From positions 1 to 39,877 of the forward strand of contig CAMBOW010000007.1 of the NCBI GenBank assembly GCA_945869365.1: 39,877 bases of DNA, read 5' to 3'. This stretch comes from Flavobacterium psychrophilum. Lineage in GTDB: Bacteria; Bacteroidota; Bacteroidia; Flavobacteriales; Flavobacteriaceae. A program made the position numbers and the translations under genes. The first letter of the stretch is position 1; each line of letters begins with the position of its first letter. The notes under the pieces were generated by a model that had not been told where the DNA came from, searched no databases, and worked only from the letters and a program-made list of their open reading frames with translations. This document shows positions 22,926-30,290 of the stretch, piece after piece.

Positions 22926-22953
22926 TAAAAATTGCACTTCGTTTGGGGTGCAA
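22926..22953 (-). other. Terminator-like hairpin in the alaS leader
   Basis: Minus-strand TTGCAC / GTGCAA stem with a 10-base loop followed by UUUUUAU, about 50-77 bp before the alaS start. It shares TTGCACCCCA with the hairpin ahead of the giant adhesin gene. It could be an attenuator, a repeat word or chance. Confidence 0.35.
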
Positions 22954-23000
22954 CTCCATTTTAATAAATGAAAAATGTGCGGTGACAAGCAAACATTTAG

Positions 23001-23008
23001 TAAGTTTG
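23001..23008 (+). promoter_or_regulatory. Candidate -7 box of the M23 gene
   Basis: TAAGTTTG fits TAnnTTTG, 43 bp before the ATG. No clear TTG at the -33 position. Confidence 0.4.
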
Positions 23009-23051
23009 TTCGACCGACAGATTTCGGTGCAAAAATAGGATTTTTTAAAAT

Positions 23052-24029
23052 ATGGCGAAGGTAAAATATTACTACGATTCTGAAAATCTAGCCTACCGAA
23101 AAATCAAGACCAAAATAGTCACCAAATTTGGCTATGTGGCCTTGTTTTTGTTGGCTTCTGCCCTATTTGGATTCCTTTGTTTTCTCTTGATCTTAAACAC
23201 CCCTTTTTTAGAAACACCCAAAGACCGTTTGCTCACGCGCGAACTCGACAATTACGAGTTGCAGTATGCGCTACTCAACAAACGCATCAACCAATTGGAC
23301 GAAGCCATTGCTACGCTTGAAGATCGCGACAATACTATTTATCGGGTGTATTTTAACACCTCACCCATTCCTGTTGAGCAACGCCGCACCGGATTTGGCG
23401 GAGTAAATCGCTATGCGCAACTCGAAGGCTACAACAATTCGGATCTGGTGGTGAGCACCAGCAAACGCGTGGACGAACTCACCAAAGCCTTGGCAATTCA
23501 ATCTAAATCTCTGGACGAGATTGCCAAATTGGCCAAAGACAAAAACAAATTACTCACAGCCATTCCGGCCATTCAACCGGTGAAGAATGAAAATCTACGC
23601 CAAGTAGCTTCTGGGTTTGGCTACCGCAGTGATCCGTTTACCAAGGTGCGCAAGTTTCACGAAGGCATGGATTTCTCGGCCAAAACAGGCACTCCTATTT
23701 ATGCGACAGGCGACGGCGTTATAGCCCGAGCCGACAACAAAGTTTCTGGATACGGCAACCACATTGTGTTGCGTCATGGATTTGGATACGAAACCCTATA
23801 CGGACACCTGAGTCGGTATAACTGCAAACCCAACCAACGGGTGCAACGCGGCGATATCATTGGGTATGTAGGCAGCACCGGCCGATCAGAAGGACCGCAT
23901 TTGCATTACGAAGTACACAAAAATGGCGAGGTGGTCAATCCGATTAATTTTTATTATGGCAATATTTCGGCGGCAGAATACATAGTTATTTCTAAATTAG
24001 CCAACCAAGAAAACCAATCGCTCGATTAA
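23052..24029 (+). CDS. Membrane-anchored M23 (LytM) peptidoglycan endopeptidase
   Basis: 325 aa. One transmembrane segment at about 26-49 (FGYVALFLLASALFGFLCFLLIL) anchors a periplasmic region. A helical, coiled-coil-like stretch covers about 56-95 and 135-165. The M23 domain spans about 180-300 with zinc-ligand motifs H203-x3-D207 and H283-x-H285, plus H252 in TLYGHLSRY. All catalytic residues are intact, so it is probably an active cross-link hydrolase. In flavobacteria this gene commonly lies beside alaS (from memory). It begins a plus-strand run with the MerR and LemA genes. Confidence 0.92.
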   Translation: MAKVKYYYDSENLAYRKIKTKIVTKFGYVALFLLASALFGFLCFLLILNTPFLETPKDRLLTRELDNYELQYALLNKRINQLDEAIATLEDRDNTIYRVYFNTSPIPVEQRRTGFGGVNRYAQLEGYNNSDLVVSTSKRVDELTKALAIQSKSLDEIAKLAKDKNKLLTAIPAIQPVKNENLRQVASGFGYRSDPFTKVRKFHEGMDFSAKTGTPIYATGDGVIARADNKVSGYGNHIVLRHGFGYETLYGHLSRYNCKPNQRVQRGDIIGYVGSTGRSEGPHLHYEVHKNGEVVNPINFYYGNISAAEYIVISKLANQENQSLD

Positions 24030-24051
24030 TTTAACGCAAAAACAAACGCAT

Positions 24052-24384
24052 ATGCAAATCGAATTAGCAGCAGGCAAACGCTATTACAGCATCGGAGAAG
24101 TTTCCAAAGCATTTGGTGTAAACACTTCGTTGATCCGTTTTTGGTCGAATGAATTTGACACCATTAGTCCCAAAACCAACGCCAAAGGCAACCGCTTGTA
24201 TACGCCTGAGGACGTAAAAATTTTACAATTAATTTATCATTTAGTTAAGGAAAGAGGCTTTACCTTAGAGGGCGCAAAAACGCACCTGAAAGAAGCCAAG
24301 AAAAAACCGCTGGATAGCTATGAAATTATCAGCAAATTGGAGGCCATCAAAGGGCAATTGCAACAACTTAAAAACGAATTATAA
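24052..24384 (+). CDS. Small MerR-family regulator
   Basis: 110 aa. MerR winged helix at about 10-80: YYSIGEVSKAFGVNTSLIRFWSNEF, then GNRLYTPEDVKILQLIYHLVKERGFTLEGAKTHL. Only a short helix follows, with no effector domain or Cys cluster for metal sensing. It is therefore of the short, ligand-unknown MerR type. It starts 22 bp after the M23 gene and ends 18 bp before lemA, so it is probably in one transcript with them. Its target is unknown. Confidence 0.88.
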   Translation: MQIELAAGKRYYSIGEVSKAFGVNTSLIRFWSNEFDTISPKTNAKGNRLYTPEDVKILQLIYHLVKERGFTLEGAKTHLKEAKKKPLDSYEIISKLEAIKGQLQQLKNEL

Positions 24385-24402
24385 CTTTAAATTTTAAACA
24401 AA

Positions 24403-24996
24403 ATGGATTACAAAAAATTTATTCCTTGGATTGTTATCGTAGTAGTAGTATTTGGCTTATACAGCTGGGTAAAAGGCATCAACAACACCGCCGTGGTGTA
24501 CGAACAAGACATCAACAAATCTTGGGGTGATGTGCAAACAGCCTACCAACGCCGAAATGATTTAATTGGCAATTTGGTGAATACCGTGAAAGGTGCCGCC
24601 GATTTTGAGAAAAGCACCCTTACGGCAGTAATCGCTGCACGTGCCAAAGCCACTTCAATTACGGTTGATCCAACCAATATCTCTCCTGAACAATTGGCTG
24701 CCTTCAACTCGGCGCAAAGCGGCGTAAGTAGTTCATTGTCGCGTTTATTGGTTTCAGTTGAAAAATACCCAGACTTGAAAGCCAACGAAAATTTCTTGAA
24801 ATTACAAGACGAATTGGCCAGCACCGAAAACCAAATTCTTACGTCTAGAACACGTTTTAACGAAGCGGTAGCGCCCTACAATACGCACATCAAAACCTTC
24901 CCGAACTCTTTGTTTGCTGGCGCATTTGGCTTTAAAGAAAAAGCCTATTTCCAAGCGGTTGCAGGAGCTGAAAAACCGGTTGAAGTTAAATTCTAA
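24403..24996 (+). CDS. lemA: LemA-family membrane protein
   Basis: 197 aa, typical LemA length. N-terminal membrane segment at about 7-23 (FIPWIVIVVVVFGLYSW), then the LemA helical domain: INKSWGDVQTAYQRRNDLIGNLVNTVKGAADFE, ENQILTSRTRFNEAVAPYNTHIKTFPNSLFAGAFGF. The molecular role of LemA is not established. It is usually encoded with TPM-domain proteins, as here (next gene after 11 bp). Confidence 0.93.
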   Translation: MDYKKFIPWIVIVVVVFGLYSWVKGINNTAVVYEQDINKSWGDVQTAYQRRNDLIGNLVNTVKGAADFEKSTLTAVIAARAKATSITVDPTNISPEQLAAFNSAQSGVSSSLSRLLVSVEKYPDLKANENFLKLQDELASTENQILTSRTRFNEAVAPYNTHIKTFPNSLFAGAFGFKEKAYFQAVAGAEKPVEVKF

Positions 24997-25007
24997 CACA
25001 CTACACC

Positions 25008-25445
25008 ATGTCGCAATCTACTCCCTTCTTAACGCCCGAAGCCGAAGCCGAAATTGTGGAGGCCATTCGCTTGGCGGAATTACAAACCTCGGGAGAGATT
25101 CGCGTACATCTAGAAAAATCAACCTCCAAAGTACCGTTTGATCGGGCTTTGGAGGTTTTTCATTCCCTCAATATGCATGCTACCGAACTAAAAAATGGCG
25201 TGCTTATTTATGTGGCCTATCTGGATAAAAACTTTGTGATTTGTGGCGACCAAGGCATCAACGAGTTGGTTCCTGCCGATTTTTGGGACACGACCAAAGA
25301 CCTGATGGCTTCGCATTTTAAATCGGGCGATTTTGCAACCGGATTAGTTTCGGGCATTGCTCAAGTGGGTGAACAACTCAAAACCTATTTTCCACTTCTG
25401 GAAAACGACCAAAACGAATTGTCAAACGAAATCTCCAAAGGATAA
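25008..25445 (+). CDS. TPM-domain protein, soluble
   Basis: 145 aa without a signal peptide. A TPM domain covers most of the protein (EAEIVEAIRLAELQTSGEIRVHLEKS, LIYVAYLDKNFVICGDQGINELVP, DLMASHFKSGDFATGLVSGIAQVGEQL). Its stop overlaps the next start as TAATG, so the two TPM proteins are translationally coupled. The function is unknown; TPM domains have been linked to phosphatase activity and membrane-protein quality control in other organisms. Confidence 0.9.
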   Translation: MSQSTPFLTPEAEAEIVEAIRLAELQTSGEIRVHLEKSTSKVPFDRALEVFHSLNMHATELKNGVLIYVAYLDKNFVICGDQGINELVPADFWDTTKDLMASHFKSGDFATGLVSGIAQVGEQLKTYFPLLENDQNELSNEISKG

Positions 25446-26257
25446 TGCAAACTAGAAAACAATCCTTGAATAGATTAGTACTACTGAGCCTTTTGTTATG
25501 GGGAAACATGCTATGTGCGCAGTTTACGATTCCCGAAAAACCAGCGTTTCAAACCTCGGTCTATGATTATGCCAAGGTGTTGAACGAAACCGAAAAACAG
25601 CAACTCGAAGAAAAACTCATTCATTATTCAGATTCCACCACCACGCAAATTGTAGTGATTACGATTGAAAGCTTAAAAGGCGAAGACATTGGGATTCTCA
25701 CACCCAAATGGGGACATGCTGGGGGTATTGGTGGCACCGAAAAAAACGACAACGGGGTAATTATTTTATTGGCCAAAGCCGAACGAAAAATTTGGATTTC
25801 AGCCGGTTACGGCTTAGAAGACCGATTGACAGCCGGAATAGGCGGTGAAATTACCAGAAGCTACATCTTACCCGAATTTAAAAAAGGCAGCTACTACCAA
25901 GGTTTAGACCAAGGTACCTCGGCGATTATTGATGTATTTAAAGGTAAATACAAAGGTGAACGCAAAAAGAAATCCAAAAAAGAAGTGCCTTTTATTCCAA
26001 TCGCAATATTAGTTTTAGTAGCGCTATTCTTGATGTCGCGCAACAAAAACAACAAGTCCGGAAACAACAACGACAAGAACGGCAACAACGGCCGTGGTCT
26101 CGATTTGATGGACATCATTCTCCTAAGCAGCTTAGGTCGAAGTGGTGGCGGATTTGGCGGCTCGTCGGGTGGCGGTTTCTCTGGCGGTGGAGGCGGATTT
26201 GGAGGCGGATTTGGCGGCGGCGGCTTCTCTGGAGGCGGCAGCGGCGGGAGTTGGTAG
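25445..26257 (+). CDS. Secreted/membrane TPM-domain protein, YgcG-like
   Basis: 270 aa. Signal peptide at 1-25 (VLLSLLLWGNMLCAQF). TPM domain at about 30-170 (YDYAKVLNETEKQQLEEKLIHYSDSTTTQIVVITIESL, NDNGVIILLAKAERKIWISAGYGLEDRLT). Transmembrane helix at about 182-198 (FIPIAILVLVALFLM), then a basic, Asn-rich linker. The Gly-rich tail (GGGFGGSSGGGFSGGGGG type) is the hallmark of YgcG-like proteins. It follows the soluble TPM gene with a 1-base overlap and ends the plus-strand run that starts with M23. Confidence 0.92.
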   Translation: MQTRKQSLNRLVLLSLLLWGNMLCAQFTIPEKPAFQTSVYDYAKVLNETEKQQLEEKLIHYSDSTTTQIVVITIESLKGEDIGILTPKWGHAGGIGGTEKNDNGVIILLAKAERKIWISAGYGLEDRLTAGIGGEITRSYILPEFKKGSYYQGLDQGTSAIIDVFKGKYKGERKKKSKKEVPFIPIAILVLVALFLMSRNKNNKSGNNNDKNGNNGRGLDLMDIILLSSLGRSGGGFGGSSGGGFSGGGGGFGGGFGGGGFSGGGSGGSW

Positions 26258-26302
26258 CTTACGCTTGTTTACTTTGTGATTTTTATTGAACCAAAATAAA
26301 AT

Positions 26303-26423
26303 TTGTTTCAGGTTTCAGGTTTCAAGTTAAAACTTGAATATACTAAGTGCTGATTTGTAGCTACGAATTTATTCATGTGTCCCTCAGAACAGAACCTGAA
26401 ACCTGAAACCTGAAACAAAATTA
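26303..26423. repeat. Inverted heptad arrays between convergent genes
   Basis: GTTTCAG, GTTTCAG, GTTTCAA at 26305-26325 and AACCTGA x3 plus AACAAAA at 26394-26421. They form a near-perfect 26-bp inverted repeat with a spacer of about 65 bp, between the TPM gene (plus) and der (minus). It may act as a bidirectional transcription stop. The spacer holds an ATATACTAAG word. Confidence 0.75.
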
Positions 26424-26451
26424 AAACCTCCAGTTTCACAAAAGAAAAAAA

Positions 26452-27762
26452 TTACTTCTCTCTGATATAAATATCCATCGGTACCCCCGAAAAATCCCAT
26501 TGTTCGCGGATTTTGTTTTCGAGGAAACGCTTGTACGGATCTTTGACGTATTGCGGCAAGTTGGCAAAAAACACAAATTGCGGCGTAGGGGTTGGCAACT
26601 GCATGCAATACTTGATTTTTACGTATTTTCCTTTCAAGGCCGGTGGCGGATAGCTCTCGATAACCTTGAGCATGAAGTCATTAAATTTAGAAGTAGCGAT
26701 GCGTTGCGAACGGCTCTGGTATACTTTTACGGTGGCTTCTAAGGCTTTCAGCAAGCGCTGTTTGGTGAGCGCCGACACAAACAAAATAGGCACATCGGTA
26801 AATGGCATAAGCTCTTCGCGAATCTTGGCTTCGTAATCGCGGGTGGACATGGTATCTTTTTCCACCAAGTCCCATTTGTTGACCAATATCACAACTCCCT
26901 TTCGGTTTTTCTCGGCGAGCCAAAATATACTCTGGTCTTGTCCTTCGAATCCGCGGGTCGCGTCGATGATTAAGATACACACATCAGCGTATTCTATAGC
27001 ACGCACCGAGCGCATCACCGAGTAAAATTCTAAGTCTTCTTTTACTTTGGCCTTGCGGCGTATTCCGGCAGTATCAACCAAATTGAATTCAAAACCAAAA
27101 CGGTCAAACTTGGTATCAATGGAGTCGCGGGTAGTTCCAGCAATGTCGGTAACCATAAAACGATCTTTGCCAATCAAGGCATTGATAAAACTCGATTTTC
27201 CGGCATTGGGTCGCCCTACTACTGCAAAGCGTGGCAACACAATTTCTTCGGCTACCGGTTCTAGTTTTTCGGGAAAGGCGTCAATCAAGGCATCCAAAAG
27301 ATCCCCTGTTCCGCTGCCTGAAATACTGGCAAACGTATAATATTCACCCAATCCCAAATTATAAAATTCCAAGGCGTCTTTCTCGCGCATGGCATTGTCT
27401 ACTTTATTTACCGCCAACAAAACAGGTTTAGAAACCTTGCGCAATAACTTGGCTACGGTATCGTCCATGGGCGTAATGCCTTCTTCTACATCAACCACAA
27501 ATAAAATCACGTCGGCCTCATCAATCGCCAATTCTACTTGCTTGCGGATTTCGGCTTCAAACACATCGTCAGATCCTTTGATGTACCCGCCGGTATCGAT
27601 CACCGAGAACTCTTTTCCGTTCCATTCGCTTTTGCCGTAGTTGCGGTCACGGGTTACCCCCGAAACGGCATCGACAATCGCTTCTCTGCGTTTAATCAAC
27701 CGGTTGAATAAGGTTGATTTTCCTACATTTGGTCTTCCGACTATGGCTACGATATTATTCAT
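26452..27762 (-). CDS. der: Ribosome-assembly GTPase Der (EngA)
   Basis: 436 aa with the two tandem G domains that define Der. G domain 1: G9-R-P-N-V-G-K-S-T17, DTGG 56-59, NKVD 119-122. G domain 2: G183-[21 protein letters not shown]. The C-terminal KH-like domain follows ([32 protein letters not shown] ... [29 protein letters not shown]). It acts in 50S subunit maturation. It lies 63 bp downstream of era on the same strand. Confidence 0.97.
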   Translation of the reverse strand: MNNIVAIVGRPNVGKSTLFNRLIKRREAIVDAVSGVTRDRNYGKSEWNGKEFSVIDTGGYIKGSDDVFEAEIRKQVELAIDEADVILFVVDVEEGITPMDDTVAKLLRKVSKPVLLAVNKVDNAMREKDALEFYNLGLGEYYTFASISGSGTGDLLDALIDAFPEKLEPVAEEIVLPRFAVVGRPNAGKSSFINALIGKDRFMVTDIAGTTRDSIDTKFDRFGFEFNLVDTAGIRRKAKVKEDLEFYSVMRSVRAIEYADVCILIIDATRGFEGQDQSIFWLAEKNRKGVVILVNKWDLVEKDTMSTRDYEAKIREELMPFTDVPILFVSALTKQRLLKALEATVKVYQSRSQRIATSKFNDFMLKVIESYPPPALKGKYVKIKYCMQLPTPTPQFVFFANLPQYVKDPYKRFLENKIREQWDFSGVPMDIYIREK

Positions 27763-27825
27763 GGGTATTCAATTTTGGGCAAAAATACGTTTTTTGAATG
27801 AGGTAAGAGAGATAAATGCAGTGGC

Positions 27826-28707
27826 TTATTGGTTGTAACCAAAGCGCTTCAATTGGTTGGCATTGCTGCGCCAATTTTTATTCACTTTCACATACAACTC
27901 AATGTGGATTTGTTTGCCGAAGAATTTTTCTAAATCGGCACGGGCTTCGATGCCCACTTTTTTTAAGGCTGCCCCTTTGTGGCCAATGATGATTCCTTTT
28001 TGGGTATCGCGTTCCACCATAATGAGGGCACGGATGCGAATGATGGTCTCGTCTTCCAAGAATTCTTCGGTAACAATTTCTACCGCATACGGAATTTCTT
28101 TGTTGTAATACAACAAGATTTTCTCGCGGATAATTTCATTCACAAAGAACCGTTCGGGTTTATCGGTCAAGGTATCTTTAGGATAGTACGGTGGACAAAC
28201 TGGCAACAAGTCAATGATGCGGTTAAATACTTCTTTGACATTAAAATTTTGCAAAGCCGATATGGGGAACAACTCGGCATTGGGCACTTTGACTTGCCAA
28301 AAAGCAACCTGTTCTTCGAGTTGCTCTTGGTTGGAATTGTCAATTTTATTCAACAACAACAACACAGGAATCTTGGCGTGGATAATTTTATTGAAAAAGG
28401 CTTCGTCTTTGAGTTCTTGCTCGCCAATCTCCACCATGTAAATCAAGATGTCAGCATCTTCAAAAGCCGATTTCACGAAATTCATCATCGAAGCCTGCAT
28501 TTCATAAGCCGGCTTGATGATACCTGGAGTATCTGAAAAAATAACTTGAAAATCGTCACCATTCACAAAACCCAAGATGCGGTGACGCGTGGTTTGCGCC
28601 TTAGATGTGATAATAGACAAACGCTCACCAATAAAGGCATTCATCAAAGTAGATTTGCCCACGTTGGGATTGCCAATAATATTTACAAAACCTGATTTGT
28701 GTTCCAT
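27826..28707 (-). CDS. era: Ribosome-assembly GTPase Era
   Basis: 293 aa, standard length. G12-N-P-N-V-G-K-S-T20, DTPG 59-62 and NKID near 127 define the G domain. The C-terminal KH domain has RDTQKGIIIGHKGAALKKVG and binds the 3' end of 16S rRNA. Era assists 30S maturation. The pairing with der on the same strand suggests a ribosome-assembly unit. A terminator-like hairpin lies 27 bp upstream of the start, so its promoter must be very close or inside the gap. Confidence 0.97.
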   Translation of the reverse strand: MEHKSGFVNIIGNPNVGKSTLMNAFIGERLSIITSKAQTTRHRILGFVNGDDFQVIFSDTPGIIKPAYEMQASMMNFVKSAFEDADILIYMVEIGEQELKDEAFFNKIIHAKIPVLLLLNKIDNSNQEQLEEQVAFWQVKVPNAELFPISALQNFNVKEVFNRIIDLLPVCPPYYPKDTLTDKPERFFVNEIIREKILLYYNKEIPYAVEIVTEEFLEDETIIRIRALIMVERDTQKGIIIGHKGAALKKVGIEARADLEKFFGKQIHIELYVKVNKNWRSNANQLKRFGYNQ

Positions 28708-28733
28708 GGTAAAAAGCGAAATAGATTTTTATC

Positions 28734-28762
28734 AAAAAAGCCACTCATTGCTGAATGGCTTT
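28734..28762 (-). terminator. Terminator after the GIY-YIG gene
   Basis: Minus-strand AAAGCCATTCA GCAA TGAGTGGCTTT with one G-U pair, followed by a U run. It is related in sequence to the tRNA-fMet terminator at 29199-29225, so the two look like copies. Confidence 0.75.
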
Positions 28763-28790
28763 CAACAGTAGTTGTAGAAGAAAGACTCAA

Positions 28791-28821
28791 ACCTGTGTCC
28801 GCCGCGGCGGATAGGAGCCCG
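28791..28821 (-). repeat. Partial tRNA-fMet copy 1 with GC palindrome
   Basis: Plus-strand ACCTGTG, then the 14-bp perfect palindrome TCCGCCGCGGCGGA, then TAGGAGCCCG. It matches the T-arm and anticodon-arm part of the tRNA at 29249-29275, except that ACCTTCGGGTT is replaced by the palindrome. GACTC also precedes it, as in the tRNA. Confidence 0.7.
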
Positions 28822-28825
28822 TTCG

Positions 28826-29080
28826 TTATATTTTGTTAATTAATTCTTTTATTATTTCTCTACCTATTCCCGTTTTAAAGAATTTTTCCTTCAACAAAGC
28901 TTCCGATTTTGAATGGAAAAATTCAACATAAATAACTTCCCAAGGTCTATATTTAGTTGTAAATCCTGTTTTGCTTAATTGATTGTGAGATTTAAAACGT
29001 TCGATGAGGTTGGATGTAAATCCCACATATGTTTTATTGAATCTCTTCGAAAATAATATATAAACTACAAACTCGTCCAT
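28826..29080 (-). CDS. Small GIY-YIG endonuclease-domain protein
   Basis: 84 aa, one GIY-YIG domain and nothing else. The motifs are VVYIL (GIY position) and TYVGFTSNLIERFKSHN (YIG position with the catalytic Arg region). A downstream Glu in HSKSEALLKEKFFK fits the metal-binding acid. Proteins of this size are common and multicopy in Bacteroidetes (UPF0213-like); their role is unknown. It is more AT-rich than its neighbours. It sits between two palindrome-bearing partial copies of the nearby tRNA-fMet gene, which suggests it arrived with, or serves, a mobile cassette. Confidence 0.88.
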   Translation of the reverse strand: MDEFVVYILFSKRFNKTYVGFTSNLIERFKSHNQLSKTGFTTKYRPWEVIYVEFFHSKSEALLKEKFFKTGIGREIIKELINKI

Positions 29081-29086
29081 TTAAAA

Positions 29087-29166
29087 CAAAAGCCATTCAA
29101 TTGAATTTCTTAGACTAATCGGCAACAAAATCTGAACCTGTGTCCGCCGCGGCGGATATGAGCCCG
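29087..29166 (-). repeat. Degenerate terminator plus partial tRNA-fMet copy 2
   Basis: AAAGCCATTCAATTGAAT at 29089-29106 is a truncated copy of the tRNA terminator. TTAGACTAATCGGCAAC and TCTGAACCTGTG then follow, matching the tRNA 3' end loosely. The sequence continues through TCCGCCGCGGCGGA (29142-29155) to ATATGAGCCCG (29156-29166). The CAT anticodon and flanking stem survive; the D-arm and 5' acceptor strand are missing. Confidence 0.7.
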
Positions 29167-29196
29167 ATACAAAATTTATAAAATGCAAACTCTAAA

Positions 29197-29225
29197 TACA
29201 AAAGCCATTCAATTGAATGGCTTTC
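29197..29225 (-). terminator. Terminator of tRNA-fMet
   Basis: Minus-strand AAAGCCATTC AATT GAATGGCTTT, a perfect 10-bp stem followed by UUG, 5 bp after the tRNA 3' end. Confidence 0.8.
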
Positions 29226-29229
29226 TTAG

Positions 29230-29302
29230 TAGCGGGAACAGGACTCGAACCTGTGACCTTCGGGTTATGAGCCCGACGAGCTGCCTACTGCTCTATCCCG
29301 CG
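29230..29302 (-). tRNA. Initiator tRNA-fMet (CAT)
   Basis: 73 nt without encoded CCA. Acceptor stem CGCGGGA/TCCCGCT has C1 opposed to U72, the unpaired first position typical of bacterial initiator tRNAs. The anticodon stem TCGGG/CCCGA has three consecutive G-C pairs next to the CTCATAA loop, the other initiator hallmark. The T-arm ACAGG TTCGAGT CCTGT is perfect. This is the intact parent of the two partial copies at 28791-28821 and 29087-29166. Confidence 0.93.
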
Positions 29303-29314
29303 CTGTTTCGAGGG

Positions 29315-29344
29315 CAAATATACAACCAATATTGATACAGACAA
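29315..29344 (-). promoter_or_regulatory. Promoter of tRNA-fMet
   Basis: TTG, exactly 19 bp, then TATATTTG on the minus strand: a full Bacteroidetes sigma-A promoter (-33 TTG, -7 TAnnTTTG). The -7 box ends 12 bp before the tRNA 5' end. Best promoter match in the window. Confidence 0.8.
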
Positions 29345-29391
29345 GCTATTTAATTAAAAAATATATGATTGGTTAGTGCGTTGCAGCTGAA

Positions 29392-30195
29392 TTAATTAAA
29401 AGTAAATTGAACCACAACTGGAATATGATCAGAAATTGTTTTGGCTTCCTTGAGCGAAGCAAAACGTTGGTAGAATGAAATAACTCCTGCATAAATTAAC
29501 TTATTTTTTTTTGGGAGGTAAAAAACATTGTCGTATTCTGAGGCCAAACAGTTGCCGTTTTTACAGCTGCGTTTCAAGGAGGTTTTTTGATTTACTAAGG
29601 CCGATCGATAATTCAGTTTGCGAAAGTTGTTGAACACACTGTTGGACTGCGGACAGTTAAAATCGCCCAAGAAAATAAGATTCAATCCAGGGTATTCTTG
29701 TGTGACTTTGGCCAAGAGTTTAATTTCAAGCTCAGGCTGCTTGGATTTGGGTACGGCATGAAAGGACACCAAAGTGAATTGTTTGCCTTGCTGTTCAAAA
29801 GTAGCCATATAGGGTTCGCGTTCAATTTGCAGCGCATATTGCTTTTCTAACCAAGCTTTCCCCTTTAATTTTACTCGGCTGGGTTTCCACAAAAAGGCAT
29901 AGCGTTCGGTGGTTCCACCTGTAGTTTGGGTGGGATCGCTGATGCAATAGTCCCATTTGCTGCCTTTTCTATTTAGTGCATTGGCCAATCGAGCAACAGC
30001 TTGCGCGCCACCTTTGCCAGCCACCACTTCTTGAATGGCAAGGACATCATAGGACTTTACCGTTTGGGCGATAAATTCAATTTCCTCGGTTGATTTGGAT
30101 TTGCCCAAATTTTGAATATTCCAAGAAAGTACAGACACTTGGGCCTGCGCCATAAACGAGACAATGAAAAGCAGAAAAATCAGTTTGTAACGCAT
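29392..30195 (-). CDS. Secreted endonuclease/exonuclease/phosphatase-family protein
   Basis: 267 aa. Signal peptide at 1-19 (YKLIFLLFIVSFMAQAQ). DNase I-like fold motifs in order: S-W-N26-I-Q-N-L, A-I-Q-E56, S-F-H146, G-D178-F-N180, S-D256-H257. All core catalytic positions are present, so a secreted or periplasmic nuclease or phosphodiesterase is likely. Substrate unknown. It follows the LRR gene after a strong terminator and so probably has its own promoter. Confidence 0.88.
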   Translation of the reverse strand: MRYKLIFLLFIVSFMAQAQVSVLSWNIQNLGKSKSTEEIEFIAQTVKSYDVLAIQEVVAGKGGAQAVARLANALNRKGSKWDYCISDPTQTTGGTTERYAFLWKPSRVKLKGKAWLEKQYALQIEREPYMATFEQQGKQFTLVSFHAVPKSKQPELEIKLLAKVTQEYPGLNLIFLGDFNCPQSNSVFNNFRKLNYRSALVNQKTSLKRSCKNGNCLASEYDNVFYLPKKNKLIYAGVISFYQRFASLKEAKTISDHIPVVVQFTFN

Positions 30196-30226
30196 AAAAA
30201 ATCCCTTTTAGGTTTCTCAATACTAC

Positions 30227-30254
30227 AAAAAAAACCACCAACTTTCGTTGGTGG
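30227..30254 (-). terminator. Rho-independent terminator of the LRR gene
   Basis: Minus-strand CCACCAAC GAAA GTTGGTGG, a perfect 8-bp stem followed by eight U, 37 bp after the LRR stop codon. Confidence 0.9.
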
Positions 30255-30290
30255 CAAACCATTTATTTAAACCAATTTATTTATTAAAAA

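Noticed and set aside
25008..26257. Two adjacent TPM genes as one frameshifted gene
   Set aside because: Each has its own complete TPM domain. The second has its own signal peptide, and the TAATG overlap is normal translational coupling.
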